Shown here: one piece after another, positions 46,801 through 55,362 of the stretch
Layout: every line of letters begins with the position of its first letter
Numbering within the stretch: the first letter of the stretch is position 1
Translations under genes and position numbers: made by a program
Notes under the pieces: generated by a model
Databases searched by the model: none
What the model saw: the letters and a program-made list of their open reading frames with translations, nothing else
What the model was told of the DNA's origin: nothing
Assembly: GCF_036178845.1 (NCBI RefSeq)
Contig: NZ_CP108070.1
Location: 2,046,001-2,110,000, forward strand
DNA from: Streptomyces sp. NBC_00271
GTDB lineage: Bacteria; Actinomycetota; Actinomycetes; Streptomycetales; Streptomycetaceae
Reading direction: 5' to 3'
DNA length: 64,000 nt

Positions 46801-47012
46801 CGGACGAGCCCTACGGCACCGGCTGGACCGAGGCCAACGTGCCCACGGCCATCGGCATCCCGGACGTCAACAAGGACGGCATCCCCGACATCTGGGGCCG
46901 CCTCGCCTCCGACGGCTACACCCGGATCTACAACCCGTCCCGGACGAACACCAACGCTGCGGTGAAGGTCGTCCTGTCGGTGAACTGGAACACGGTCAAG
47001 GCCTTCGGCTGA
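43833..47012 (+). CDS. Secreted FG-GAP/VCBS repeat protein, RHS partner
   Basis: 1,059 aa. GTG at 43833 opens a basic leader and hydrophobic export segment (LALTLGLVLAALTAALLPWW). Residues 80-370 form an N-terminal beta domain, 380-550 a DNRLRE/jelly-roll-like domain with Cys pairs, and 555-770 FN3/Ig-like strands. Residues 770-1055 carry FG-GAP/VCBS repeats (DTGGDNTPDLLIVNADGN, VGDITGDKLPDLVLR, VADINGDSTPDLLWRN, IPDVNKDGIPDIWGR) that should bind calcium. Similar proteins commonly lie beside Streptomyces RHS/WapA-like genes. A surface or export partner role is plausible but unproven. Confidence 0.85.
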   Translation: MSAPPRFLSPFVRTRTRLALTLGLVLAALTAALLPWWQPDEPSPPQAGKATEARQAATGPRDEEAAQAEARRTHKPVLVDTATTATSQTWAQPDGQLRMKVTATPTRAKTANGKWAPIDNRLRRVENAVRGLGVQPVNPAQPVRFSSGTPGKTTTRADRSFARLPLADEPQTQETVLAEVDIAGHTVAYTWPGQLPEPVLDGPRALYSEVLPGVDLLLVAREEGGFAQLLIVKNKEAAQSKALATVAYGLRSKTAVFHHDESTGRILVQDGSGKEIGSIPTPFAWDSNGRDPELDEGEGNPRTSVATPADVLKLSGLTGIEPGAHSAPMPVQLTGDGTGAARLDLHAAQAGLFTDADVKFPVYVDPTLNSGWLAWTVAYKPYPNTSFWNGTNFSSGTSDARVGHENETGGTARSFWRMNYSTSLKGADITSATFKVLNNHSWSCTTREFQFWLTGAISSGTTWNKQPSWSTEIQRKSFAHGWSSSSCPDDYEDFNVKAAAQKGADGGWSNITFGMRATSEGDVQTWRKFNATSAAMDVVYNRPPATPSSVSSTPGGTCNQTTAGATVGKTNLVLSAKSSDPDGNLKGLRFRFWKSGATTPAGTLVTSLSSGKGTLTIASSTLVDKGVYYWDVRAEDSNSPTAVSAYYPTSGNRCTVTVDGSGPPPPTVDSDTFPEATPNAQTWAKAKFGQTGAVTFTSEGASKFRWSIEGNNPLDVPATNSTATLPAFAPAHAGPNTLQVYAYDSLGNPSKRTDYSFFVPPRDTADGPMDTGGDNTPDLLIVNADGNLRTCVGGENGDLYNCLAASYDADKQPDPEGHWYDPATGKAALIAHYQDTYPGDGSTDLFAVSPDGHFWLYPGDGYGSFDVTQRLEIRLPSNAPAPSTWTQIKAVGDITGDKLPDLVLRAGAQFWTLSGYTGATFQTATLMNDNAWARREIVNVADINGDSTPDLLWRNLDNGNMYDRQGKPGAVTGSVDLESLKVAANSLTGADEPYGTGWTEANVPTAIGIPDVNKDGIPDIWGRLASDGYTRIYNPSRTNTNAAVKVVLSVNWNTVKAFG

Positions 47013-47030
47013 CGCTCCTCGTACCACCGG

Positions 47031-47064
47031 GCCCCGGCCTCCTCTGCACAGAGGGGGCCGGGGC
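47031..47064 (+). terminator. Hairpin terminator of the VCBS gene
   Basis: GCCCCGGCC and CCTCT pair with AGAGG and GGCCGGGGC around a GCAC loop, giving about a 15-bp stem 19 bp after the stop codon. Confidence 0.75.
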
Positions 47065-47429
47065 TCGACCGTTTCTGCGGGCTCACTCAGCGGCGAACCG
47101 TTCCTATGGCTTGAGCGCTCCCCCACTGCCTTAAGGGCGTGGGAGGTACCTCCAGGTCCCCGGCGTACTCAACCCCGGGGCAGCGACACGCATCCTGTGC
47201 GTGGTCCGGGCCCGGGAGGCCAGTTCCCTGCGCGACCTGACCATGTGGATACGGCCAGAGGCAACGGGGAGGCCCTGAACCATCACTCCGGTGGAGCAGG
47301 GGCCCCGCACGCTGGCACCGCACCCGGCGTCCCAGATCGCACGATCACGTTAACCCGATCGGCCCAGGGCGCCGCAAGCCCGAAAGCCGACCATCACACG
47401 ATCGAGCTAAGACGACCTCACCCATGCTC
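47065..47429. other. Non-coding gap between VCBS gene and IS remnant
   Basis: 365 bp without a convincing gene, ribosome site or repeat. It probably includes flanking debris of the insertion sequence. Confidence 0.4.
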
Positions 47430-47760
47430 CCCGACCAGCAGTTGCGAACCCCTCCCCAGCCGCCGCAGCTTCTCCCTGGCCTCGGGAGGGCTGTTCACCG
47501 CGGACCGAGGATCCCGAACTCCTGGTCGCAGGAGCCAGGCCCGCGTAGAAGGCCAGGTGGGCGGCGGTCGGGAAGTTGGACATCGTCGACCAGACGTTCG
47601 TCCGCAGGCCGATCAGCCTGATACACGCCAGGGCCCCGGGGCCCGTTCCAGACCGGGGTGGATCTGGGTGAGCAGACCGCGGAGCCGGGTGGACATTCGG
47701 GTGGCTTCGCCGGCCAGATCGTCGTCGAAGCCGACAGAGACGGTCGTCGTCGAGCAGCAC
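47430..47760 (-). mobile_element. IS110-family transposase remnant
   Basis: Two pieces in different minus-strand frames match an IS110-type transposase. FDDDLAGEATRMSTRLRGLL (47613-47745) comes from the middle of the protein. FPTAAHLAFYAGLAPATRSS plus GSSVRGEQPSRG (about 47470-47590) is the conserved C-terminal region. The helices between them and both protein ends are missing, so it cannot be active. No terminal features were identified. It marks past insertion next to the RHS locus. Confidence 0.75.
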
Positions 47761-47764
47761 GGAT

Positions 47765-48463
47765 CTAGACGCCGTCCCTGCCCTCGTCCAGGAACGCGCA
47801 CACCGCCTCCGTGAACGCCTGAGGTGCCGCGCTGTGGATGAGGTGTCCGACGGGGATCGTGACGACTCGCCCGCCCGGGACGCGGCGGGCGAGTTCGGCG
47901 ATGCCGTCCTGGGGCACATGGCTGGCGGGTCCGCCGGCCAGCACCAGCGTGTCGGCGGTGATCCTGCTCAGTCCCTCGAGCCAGGCCGGGTCGGGCGCGT
48001 CGATCTGCCTTCTGACGGCCACCACCATGTCCCAGTCGAAGGTGAGCTCGCCGTCGGGCCTGGTCGGGGTGGTCTTCTCGCGGCGCCGCGGAATCGGCAC
48101 GTCCTCCAGGACGAGCCGGCTCACCCGCTCCGGTCGCTCCTGCGCGAGCAGGTAGGCCACGACCCCGCCCATGGAGTGTCCGATCAGGTCCACCGTGCCG
48201 AGTCCCAGCACGTCGAGGAACCGGAGCACGTCGGCACGCATGAGTTCGAGCGAGTACTCCCCCGGCCAGTCGCTCCGCCCGTGGCCGCGCAGATCGAGGG
48301 CGTACACCCGTCGTCCGCGGGCGAGGGCGGGCATGACCTCGGCCCAGTCGGCGCTGTTCTCGCCGAGCGCGTGCAACAGGACGAGCGGCGGAGCGGACTC
48401 CTGCCCCCACACCTGGCAGACGAGCCGGACCCCTCCCACATCGACCGTACGGTGATCAACCAT
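47765..48463 (-). CDS. Alpha/beta hydrolase
   Basis: 232 aa. LVLLHALGENSADWAEVMPA, VYALDLRGHGRSDWPGEYS, and the nucleophile elbow LIGHSMGGVVAYLLAQ (Ser near 96) are clear. The Asp lies in the LVLAGGPASHVPQD region and the His in IPVGHLIHSAAP. It resembles lactonase/esterase-type hydrolases. Its stop lies only a few bases beyond the IS remnant, so the 3' flank has been rearranged, but the gene looks complete. Confidence 0.88.
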   Translation of the reverse strand: MVDHRTVDVGGVRLVCQVWGQESAPPLVLLHALGENSADWAEVMPALARGRRVYALDLRGHGRSDWPGEYSLELMRADVLRFLDVLGLGTVDLIGHSMGGVVAYLLAQERPERVSRLVLEDVPIPRRREKTTPTRPDGELTFDWDMVVAVRRQIDAPDPAWLEGLSRITADTLVLAGGPASHVPQDGIAELARRVPGGRVVTIPVGHLIHSAAPQAFTEAVCAFLDEGRDGV

Positions 48464-48525
48464 GCGGGAGAGGATATGCGTGGGTCGTCGCCCGCGGGGT
48501 CCCGGCGTCGGACACCCCCGGCGGC

Positions 48526-50440
48526 TCAGCCGACCGTGAGGACGATCGCGCCGGAGTAGGCACCTCCTGCCTCGATGGCCGTCTGCGTGCCGTCGACCGT
48601 CATGGTCACGGACTTGCCGCCGGTCGCCCCCACCGCCGCGTCGGCGGCGAGCGTCAGCCGGGTCAGGTACGAGGTGCCGGTCACGGTCCAGGTCGAGCCG
48701 CTGTTCAGCTGGACGATCACGCCGTTGTTGACGGCGGGCGTGACGGTGTTGGTGACCTGGCCCAGCTCGTAGAAGTTCGAGGAGTCGATCGTGTCGACGC
48801 GGTGCTTGGCCTCCGCGACCGAGATGACGCCCTGCACGGTCGAGTCCTCGAAGGTGAGGACCATGTTCTTGCCCGCGCGCATGCCGTTGTAGAAGTCGCC
48901 CGCCAGCGCGATGGAGGTGAAGGTGGCGGCGCCGTCGGCCGTGTGGACCGAGGTCGGGTCAAAGGAGGCGTCCTTGGCGGGGTCGCCCGTGGGTTCGGTG
49001 TAGACGCCGACGTTCATCATCTTGCCGTCGACGTTCACCGGGCCCGGGTCGTCGCTCTCGATCATCTGCAGGATGATCCCGTTGCCGGGGTTGAGCTGCG
49101 CGCCGTCCGAACCGTCCACCGTGATCGAGGTCTGCTGGCCCTTGTTGAGGAAGGTGGTCTGCGCGGAGGTGATGACCGTACCGCCGTCCAGCTTCAGCGT
49201 GCCGGTGCCGAAGAACATGAAACCGAAATGGCCCGAGTCGACGACCGTGATCCGGGCCGGGATGTCCGCCAGTTCGGCCTTGGTCAGGCCGAGGCCGAGC
49301 GAGGAGTTGAGCTCCGCGACGGCTTCGCGGGTGCTGTCGCCGTAGTGGATCGAGGCGGCCGGGCCCGCGCAGATGGTGGCGTAGCTGCCGACGTCGAACT
49401 GCGAGCCGAGCACGCGGACGGTGGCGTCCCCGATGGCGTAGGTGCCGTAGCCGTACGTTCCCGTGTTGCCGACGCTGCTGTTGATCGCCGTCAGCTGGAG
49501 CCCGCTGCCGCCCTCCACCGACAGGGCTCCCCAGGTCTCCGACTGCACGGTCGAGTTGATGTACGTCGCCTTGGTGCCGGCGCCTATGAGGTTGGTGGCG
49601 CGGACATTGCCGTCGAGGCCCAGCATCCATGGCACGGACTCCATGTACGGGGTCTCCACGGTCGCCTGGTAGTCGGCGGGGAGCGTGCCGTTGCGGGCCC
49701 GCAGGCGGGAGTTCTTCACGATGACGTTGGCGCCGTCGTCCGCGACGACCGTCGTGCGCACCACGCCCTTGTTGGTGATCCTGGCGCCGTCCACGACGAG
49801 TGTCGTGGCCGAACCGGTGCCGACGACCGCGGCGCCGTATCCCGCGAAGTCGCAACGCCCGTTGCCCGTGAGGGAGATGGCGGGGCTCTTGAGCGTGTAG
49901 GTGCCGTTCTTCACGAAGACACCGTCGAAGCACTCGCCGGTGGAGGTGATCGCGACGTTGCGGGCGAGGCTGTCGGTGAGCGTGCCGCCGACGACGCCGG
50001 ACAGGACGGACTTGGCCCGGTCCACGCCGTCGGCGCCCACGTAAAGTGCCTGCCGGAAGGGGAAGGTGACGGTCTGATAGGTGACCGCGTTGGCTTCCGC
50101 CACGGTGAGCACGATGTCGCCCTGGTAGGTGCCCGGCGGAGATCAGCGTCTCGGTTCCGCCCGTCTCGGTGAGGAGCTGCCCGGTCTCGACCCCGTCGAC
50201 GGTGAGGGTGACGCTGTACCCGTCGGGCGCGGTGACCTTTCCGCCTTCGGCTATGGACAACTCGCTCACGGCCGTGGTCGCGGAGAGCTGGTACGTCTCG
50301 CCGGCTCCCACGGAGATCTTGCCCGCCCTCGTCGCCTTCGGCGCGGGCGCCGCGGCCAGGGCGGGCGCCGTCGAAGCGAGCAGGGCTCCGGCCGTGGCCG
50401 TACCGGCGATCAGGAACGAACGTCGGGTGATCAGCGTCAT
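48526..50440 (-). pseudogene. Tat-exported beta-helix-like protein, frameshifted
   Basis: The start at 50440 encodes a twin-arginine signal (ITRRSFLIAGTATAGALLAS). About 100 residues later the frame breaks at 50132-50136. One extra G in a GGG run turns SAGTYQGDIVL into SAGHLPGRHR. Reading continues in another frame to 48526 as a long, regular Gly/Thr/Val-rich region (VVADDGANVIVKNSRLRARN; ITVVDSGHFGFMFFGTGTLK) typical of right-handed beta helices. The end EAGGAYSGAIVLTVG echoes the N-terminal SAGTYQGDIVLTV. Restored length would be about 637 aa. No catalytic family recognised. A sequencing error is as likely as true decay. Confidence 0.7.
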
Positions 50441-50567
50441 TGCATGCCTTCCCAGAGATCGAATGCGCCGTCGCGCAGCGTGACCGGCCGGCCGTCGGAT
50501 TCATGGGGGCGACGGCTCGGGCGGAGGCACCAAAGGTGCGCGCGTGGGAAAGTCAATCAGCCCTGTG

Positions 50568-50590
50568 CACAAGGGAGTAGCCACCTTGTG
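50568..50590. promoter_or_regulatory. Inverted repeat upstream of the Tat gene
   Basis: CACAAGG (50568-50574) and CCTTGTG (50584-50590) form a perfect dyad across 9 bases, 128 bp before the Tat gene start. The rest of the gap 50441-50748 shows nothing else. Confidence 0.35.
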
Positions 50591-50748
50591 GACACATACC
50601 GGAGGGCGATGTCTCGGATCATTCGGCCCGCTTCATGGCCGTCACACAGAGTGTTCACAGACGGTTCGGCGGGGAACGCACGCCGGTGCGGCGGACGACC
50701 TGGAGCCGTCCGCCGCACCGTGCTCACCGTGCCCACCCGCGCCCGGGA

Positions 50749-51519
50749 CTACGCCGGTGCGACCATCCCCGCCGACAGGTCGATGTCCGCCCCGCACAGC
50801 CCCGGCATCGCCAGCATCGCCACCAGCGCCCGGGCGACCTCGTCCTCCTCCACGAGCCGGCCCAGCGCGGCGCGCGAGGCGAAGTCCCGCTCGGCGGCCT
50901 GGACGCTCGTCCCGGTCAGCTCGGCCGTCAGCCGGAAATTTCGGTCCATGCGCGGGCCCCGAACCGGCCCGGGGGAAAGGGAGTTGACCGCGACGCCGTG
51001 CGGCCCGACCTCGCCCGCCAGCGTCCGGGTCAGACCGAGGAGCGCCATCTTGGAGGCGGTGTACGGGGTGCGGTTCAGCAGCGGCCGCTTCCCGCTCACG
51101 GAGGCGATGTTGACGATGTCACCGCCTCCGGCCGCGATCATGGGCGGCAGGAAGGCCCGACACATCAGGTACACCCCGCGGACGTTGGCGGCGAACACCT
51201 CGTCCCACTCCTCGGGCTCGATGTCGGTGAGCGGGCGTACCGGTCCCGCGACTCCGGCGTTGTTGACGAGCAACGACACCTCCTCGTCGGCGAGTTCGAG
51301 GGACAGGGCGCACACCGACTCCGGATCGGAGACGTCACACACCGCCGTACGGGCCCCTCCGTCCTCTTTGGCCACCCGCGCCGCGGCGTCGGCGAGAGCA
51401 CCCTCACTGCGGCCGACGAGGATCACCCGGGCTCCGGCTCCCGCCAGGGCGAGCGCGAAGGCCCGCCCCAGTGGTCCGCCGCCGCCCGTGATCAGCGCCG
51501 TACGCCCGTGGAGGGTCAT
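50749..51519 (-). CDS. SDR-family oxidoreductase of the catabolic cluster
   Basis: 256 aa. TGGGGPLGRAF is the cofactor loop, LVNNAGVAG follows, and VNIASVSGK with YTASKMALLG gives the catalytic Ser, Tyr and Lys. ATG at 51519 overlaps the stop of the HisD-like gene (ATGA). It closes the minus-strand operon FAH-VOC-HisD-SDR. It probably oxidises or reduces an alcohol/ketone intermediate with NAD(P). Confidence 0.9.
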   Translation of the reverse strand: MTLHGRTALITGGGGPLGRAFALALAGAGARVILVGRSEGALADAAARVAKEDGGARTAVCDVSDPESVCALSLELADEEVSLLVNNAGVAGPVRPLTDIEPEEWDEVFAANVRGVYLMCRAFLPPMIAAGGGDIVNIASVSGKRPLLNRTPYTASKMALLGLTRTLAGEVGPHGVAVNSLSPGPVRGPRMDRNFRLTAELTGTSVQAAERDFASRAALGRLVEEDEVARALVAMLAMPGLCGADIDLSAGMVAPA

Positions 51520-52817
51520 GCCTTGTTCCACGGCAGTTCGTCGCCCGCGGCCTTCGCCGCCCGTACGTCACCGGAGCGGGCGTGCCCCTGGAACAGCTCG
51601 ACGCGGGAGGCGCGCCCGCACAGCCGGCCGAGCAGCGCCCCCGAGCCGGAGTCCGTGACCTCCTGATAGGTGACCGTCTTGAGGTACTTCCCCACCCACA
51701 GGCCGCCGGTGTAGCGGGCGGCGCCCCGGGTCGGCAGCACATGGTTCGTGCCGATGACCTTGTCGCCGAACGACACACAGGTGCCCTCGCCCAGGAAGAG
51801 CGCGCCGTACTGCGTCATCCTGCGCAGGGCCTCGCGCGGCTCGGCGGTCAGGACCTCGACGTGCTCGAAGGCGAACGCGTCGGCGAGCGCGTACAGCTCG
51901 TCGAGGGAGTCCACGACGTGCACCTGCCCGTGGTCGCGCCAGGCGGGCCCGGCGAAGTCGCGCGTGGGCATGCCGGGGAGGAGCCGCTCGACCTCGGCGA
52001 GGGTCCTCTCGGCGATCTCGCGGGAGGTGGTGATCAGGACGGCCGGGGAGTCGGGACCGTGCTCGGCCTGGGAGAGCAGGTCGACGGCGCACACGAAGGG
52101 GTCGGCGGCGCTGTCGGCGAGGACCAGGATCTCCGTCGGGCCCGCGAAGAGGTCGATGCCTATCTCGCCGAACAGCTGCCGCTTGGCCTCGGCGACATAG
52201 GCGTTGCCCGGCCCGGCGATCAGGTTCACCGGCTCCATCGTGTCCGTGCCGACGGCCATCGCGGCGACGGCCTGCACCCCGCCCAGCAGCCAGATCTCGT
52301 CCGCGCCCGCGAGATGCGCGGCGGCGACGGTGGCCGCGGGGATCTCACCGTGGATCGGGGGCGTACAGGCGACGACCCGCGGCACGCCCGCGACCTTCGC
52401 CGTGACGATGGTCATGTGCGCGGACGCGGTGAGCGGGTAGCGGCCACCGGGGATGTACGCGCCTGCCGCCCGCACCGGGATGTGCTTCTGCCCGAGCCTG
52501 ACGCCCGGCAGGGTCTCCACCTCGAACTCGCCCATCGAGTCGAGCTGGTGGCGGGCGAAGGAGCGCACCTGGTCCTGGACGAAACGGATGTCGTCGATGA
52601 CCTGCCGCGGGACCGAGGCGACGATCTTCTCGATCTCCTCTGCGGAGAGCCGGAAGGCCTCGGGGCTCCACCGGTCGAACTTCTCGGAGTACGCGCGCAC
52701 GGCCGCGTCGCCGCGCTCGCGAATGTCCGCGATGACGCCCGCCACGGTCTCGCGCACCTGGTCGAGCGAGGCCGTGACCTCCGCCCCGGGTACGGCGTGC
52801 TTCAGGATCGTTGCCAC
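51516..52817 (-). CDS. HisD-family dehydrogenase, sulfopropanediol 3-dehydrogenase (HpsN)-like
   Basis: 433 aa. ETVAGVIADIRERGDAAVRA, IPVRAAGAYIPGGRYPLTAS, LIAGPGNAYVAEAKRQLFGE and SQAEHGPDSP (with zinc-ligand Gln/His) are all present. The pattern is closer to HpsN-type sulfopropanediol dehydrogenases than to histidinol dehydrogenase, and no his genes are nearby. Such enzymes oxidise a primary alcohol through an aldehyde to a carboxylate with NAD and Zn. In this cluster it may act on an aliphatic fragment or side chain. Confidence 0.85.
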   Translation of the reverse strand: MATILKHAVPGAEVTASLDQVRETVAGVIADIRERGDAAVRAYSEKFDRWSPEAFRLSAEEIEKIVASVPRQVIDDIRFVQDQVRSFARHQLDSMGEFEVETLPGVRLGQKHIPVRAAGAYIPGGRYPLTASAHMTIVTAKVAGVPRVVACTPPIHGEIPAATVAAAHLAGADEIWLLGGVQAVAAMAVGTDTMEPVNLIAGPGNAYVAEAKRQLFGEIGIDLFAGPTEILVLADSAADPFVCAVDLLSQAEHGPDSPAVLITTSREIAERTLAEVERLLPGMPTRDFAGPAWRDHGQVHVVDSLDELYALADAFAFEHVEVLTAEPREALRRMTQYGALFLGEGTCVSFGDKVIGTNHVLPTRGAARYTGGLWVGKYLKTVTYQEVTDSGSGALLGRLCGRASRVELFQGHARSGDVRAAKAAGDELPWNKA

Positions 52818-52869
52818 AACTGCGGCCTTTCTACCGGTGGTTGACGACGGTCGACGGCCCGGACAGGCC

Positions 52870-53811
52870 CTAAACGGGGGGTGCGACGAACAGCACGTCG
52901 GGATCGTTGAACTGCTCCTTGGCGACCGACTCGCTCATCGGGTCGGCGGTGCCCCACTGGTCCTGGGTGATCGGGTCGTCCACGTCGTGGCGGCCCGGGT
53001 GCCACAGGTCCTCCTCCAGGACCGCGAGTTCGGTCGTGTACTCGACCGTGTTGCCGTGCGGGTCGTGGAAGTAGGAGAAGGTGTTGTCGCCCGCGAGATG
53101 GCGGCCGGGACCCCAGGTGAGCCGCGTCCCGGCGTGCATCGCCCGCCCCGTACCGCGCATGTACTCCTCCACTCCGCGCATCTCGAACGAGGCGTGGTGC
53201 AGGGAGGCATGAGGTCCGCGTGCGATGGCGAAGGAGTGGTGGAGCGGGCTGCACCGCAGGAAGTACATGAGGTCGCCCATGTGCGCCGAGTACAGGGTGT
53301 CGGTGAGCCGGAAGCCGAGGTGCCGGACGTAGAAGTCCCGCAGCCCCTCCGGGTCCTGCGAGTTGACCACGCAGTGTGAGAGGCGCACGGGGATCGCCTC
53401 ACGCTCCTCGATCCTGCGGTGTGCGCGCGTCTCGACATCGGCCGACACCTCCACGACCCGGCCGTCCGGGTCGAAGAAGCGGAATCCGTAGCCGCCGCCC
53501 GGAGTGTCCAGAGCCCCTGGTTCGCCGATGAGTCGGACCCCGGACCGCCCGAGCCGCAGATGCAGTTCGTCCACGGCGGCCGGCGAGACGGCGCCGAAGG
53601 CGATCAGGTCCATCCGCTTCCGCTCGTCCTCGCGGATGCGGACGATGTACTGCTCGGGGCTGCCCTCGGCGGCGAAGAAGGCGATCCCGCTGTCGCCGGC
53701 GACCTCGGTCAGGCCCCAGGTGGTGCCGTAGAAGGCGCGCTGCCTGGCGAAGTCCGGTACGGCCAGGTCGACATGGCGGAGATGGGTGATGGGCTGGAAG
53801 GTGGTGGTCAC
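52870..53811 (-). CDS. Two-domain VOC extradiol-type dioxygenase
   Basis: 313 aa. GTG at 53811 overlaps the upstream hydrolase stop by four bases and has AGGAG upstream. The two VOC modules begin ITHLRHVDLAVPDFARQR and VRLSHCVVNSQDPEGLRDFY. Candidate iron ligands are the His of LSHCVV, the His of SLHHASFEM and the Glu of HGNTVEYTTE, the 2-His-1-Glu set of BphC/catechol 2,3-dioxygenases. It likely performs ring cleavage of a dihydroxylated aromatic. The substrate cannot be read from sequence. Confidence 0.86.
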   Translation of the reverse strand: MTTTFQPITHLRHVDLAVPDFARQRAFYGTTWGLTEVAGDSGIAFFAAEGSPEQYIVRIREDERKRMDLIAFGAVSPAAVDELHLRLGRSGVRLIGEPGALDTPGGGYGFRFFDPDGRVVEVSADVETRAHRRIEEREAIPVRLSHCVVNSQDPEGLRDFYVRHLGFRLTDTLYSAHMGDLMYFLRCSPLHHSFAIARGPHASLHHASFEMRGVEEYMRGTGRAMHAGTRLTWGPGRHLAGDNTFSYFHDPHGNTVEYTTELAVLEEDLWHPGRHDVDDPITQDQWGTADPMSESVAKEQFNDPDVLFVAPPV

Positions 53812-54782
53812 TGTCCGCTCCTGACGGTGTTGCGCTGGTGGCCCAGGCCCGTGATCTCCGCCTCCATGACGTCTCCGGGCTTGAGGAAGACACCCCAGTG
53901 CGCGCCGTTGCCCGCCGGGGAACCGGTGAGCAGCAGGTCGCCGGGGCGCAGGGTGGTGGTCGTGGAGACGTAGGCGATGAGCCGGGGAATGTCGAAGATC
54001 ATGTCCTTGGTGGACTCGTCCTGGCGCGCGACTCCGTTGTGGCGCAGGGTGATCCGGACGTCCGCGTCTTCGGTGGGGTTGCCGACGAAGGCGGCCGGTA
54101 CGAGGAAGGGTCCGGTCGGCAGGAAGGTGTCGGCGTTCTTGGCGGTGAACCAGTCGGTGCCGATCGCCTTGAGGTCGGGCCGGTAGAGCCGGTCGCGGGT
54201 GGTGAGGTCGTTGCAGATGGTTTAGGCGGCGACGCACGACATCGCGTCCTCGGCGGGGATGTGCTTGCCCGTCCTGCCGATGACGAGGGCGAGTTCGAGT
54301 TCCCAGTCGTGCTGCTCACCGAGCGCGGGCAACTCGATGTCGTCGTACGGGCCGCAGATCGCGCGGGGCGAGCCGAGGAAGACGTACGGGACGCCGCCGC
54401 GGATCCGCTCGTCCATCATCCGCTCGGCGTCCGCGCGGGCCTCCTCGGGCGTGGCGCCGTGCACACTCTCCTTCTCGGCGGCGACCAGGTCCACCACGTG
54501 CTTGCGGTAGTTGGCGCCGCTCTGCAGGACCTGGCCGGGCTCGATGGGGGCGAGGACGCGCAGGTCGGCGAGGGCGTGCCAGGCGTCGGCGGTCTCCTCG
54601 GCAAGGTCGACCAGGCGCGGGAAGAGGGCCTCCCAGTCCTCGACGACCGCGCGCACGGACGGGACCAGGTCGGACAGGTCACGTACCCGGGGCCCGACGA
54701 CCAGGCCCGGGAAGACCCGGGAACCGTCCCCGAAGGTGCCGAGGGCGAAGGGTCCGGTGTGGGAGGGGAGTCGGTCGGGCAC
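53808..54782 (-). pseudogene. Fumarylacetoacetate hydrolase-family enzyme with in-frame TAA
   Basis: The frame is continuous across 324 codons except for one TAA at 54222-54224, between DAMSCVAA and TICNDLTTRDRLYR. The family normally has a Tyr there (AGYTICNDLT), so TAC became TAA. The 5' part has VLQSGANYRKHVVDLVAAEK; metal and substrate motifs continue on both sides (ELELALVIGRTGKHI; LLLTGSPAGNGAHWGVFLKP). FAH-family enzymes hydrolyse the C-C bond after ring cleavage, so this would follow the VOC dioxygenase. As read, only the first 186 residues would be made. Readthrough or sequencing error cannot be excluded. Confidence 0.85.
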
Positions 54783-54968
54783 GGGCGGTCTCCTCGTACG
54801 GCGGGTGGCTTGCCGTCGACGCTAGGCAGCGCGGGGGCGGGGCGGAAATGGCGATCCGCGATGCCTGCCATCAGGGGGCCGGAGGCCGTGTGATCAGCGG
54901 CCCATCGTCGTACGGGATGGATGACGTCCCCCTTGCCGATGCCTCGATCCGTTGACCCTGCAACGACC

Positions 54969-54986
54969 CTCCGAGCAGGCTCGGAG
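54969..54986. promoter_or_regulatory. Inverted repeat in the divergent catabolic promoter region
   Basis: CTCCGAG (54969-54975) and CTCGGAG (54980-54986) form a perfect 7-bp dyad with a CAGG centre. It is 24 bp before the ABM gene start, in the 228-bp gap between the two divergent operons. It could be an operator or a leader hairpin. No regulator gene is in the cluster. Confidence 0.4.
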
Positions 54987-55010
54987 CACCATCGGACCTG
55001 AGGAGCGAGT

Positions 55011-55313
55011 GTGATCGTCGAGCATGCCGAACTGACCGTGGAAGCCGGTCGTGAGCGGGTCTTCGAGGCCGTCTTCGACAAGGCCCGCGAGGTGCTCGCC
55101 GAGGCGGACGGGTTCCGCTGGACCGAGCTGCTGCGCTGCGAGGAGCGCCCTGATCGCTATCTGCTGCTCGTCGGCTGGACGTCCGTGGAGGCGCACACGG
55201 TCGGCTTCCGCAGCTCCGAGCGCTTCGAGCGGTGGCGCGCCCTGGTCGGGCCGTTCTTCGCCGCGCCGCCCGTCGAGCACTACCGCACGCTCGGCGACCG
55301 CTTCACCGCCTGA
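55011..55313 (+). CDS. ABM-domain (antibiotic biosynthesis monooxygenase-like) protein
   Basis: 100 aa, the normal single-ABM length. GTG at 55011 follows AGGAGCGA. VEHAELTVEAGRERVFEAVF, RYLLLVGWTSVEAHTVGFRS and ALVGPFFAAPPVEHY match the dimeric alpha+beta barrel. ABM proteins act as cofactor-free monooxygenases or accessory proteins on quinols. As first gene of the plus-strand operon it may assist aromatic oxidation. Confidence 0.85.
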   Translation: MIVEHAELTVEAGRERVFEAVFDKAREVLAEADGFRWTELLRCEERPDRYLLLVGWTSVEAHTVGFRSSERFERWRALVGPFFAAPPVEHYRTLGDRFTA

Positions 55314-55362
55314 CCGCCCCCACCGCGCCCCTGTTCTTCTTCTACGTTCGCAAGGATCGCCC

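Noticed and set aside
43959..47126. Minus-strand open frame of 1,055 codons
   Set aside because: Antisense to the FG-GAP protein gene; low-complexity Val/Gly/Asp translation.
51516..52817. Histidinol dehydrogenase of histidine biosynthesis
   Set aside because: Sequence pattern is nearer HpsN-type dehydrogenases and no his genes are adjacent; the context is catabolic.
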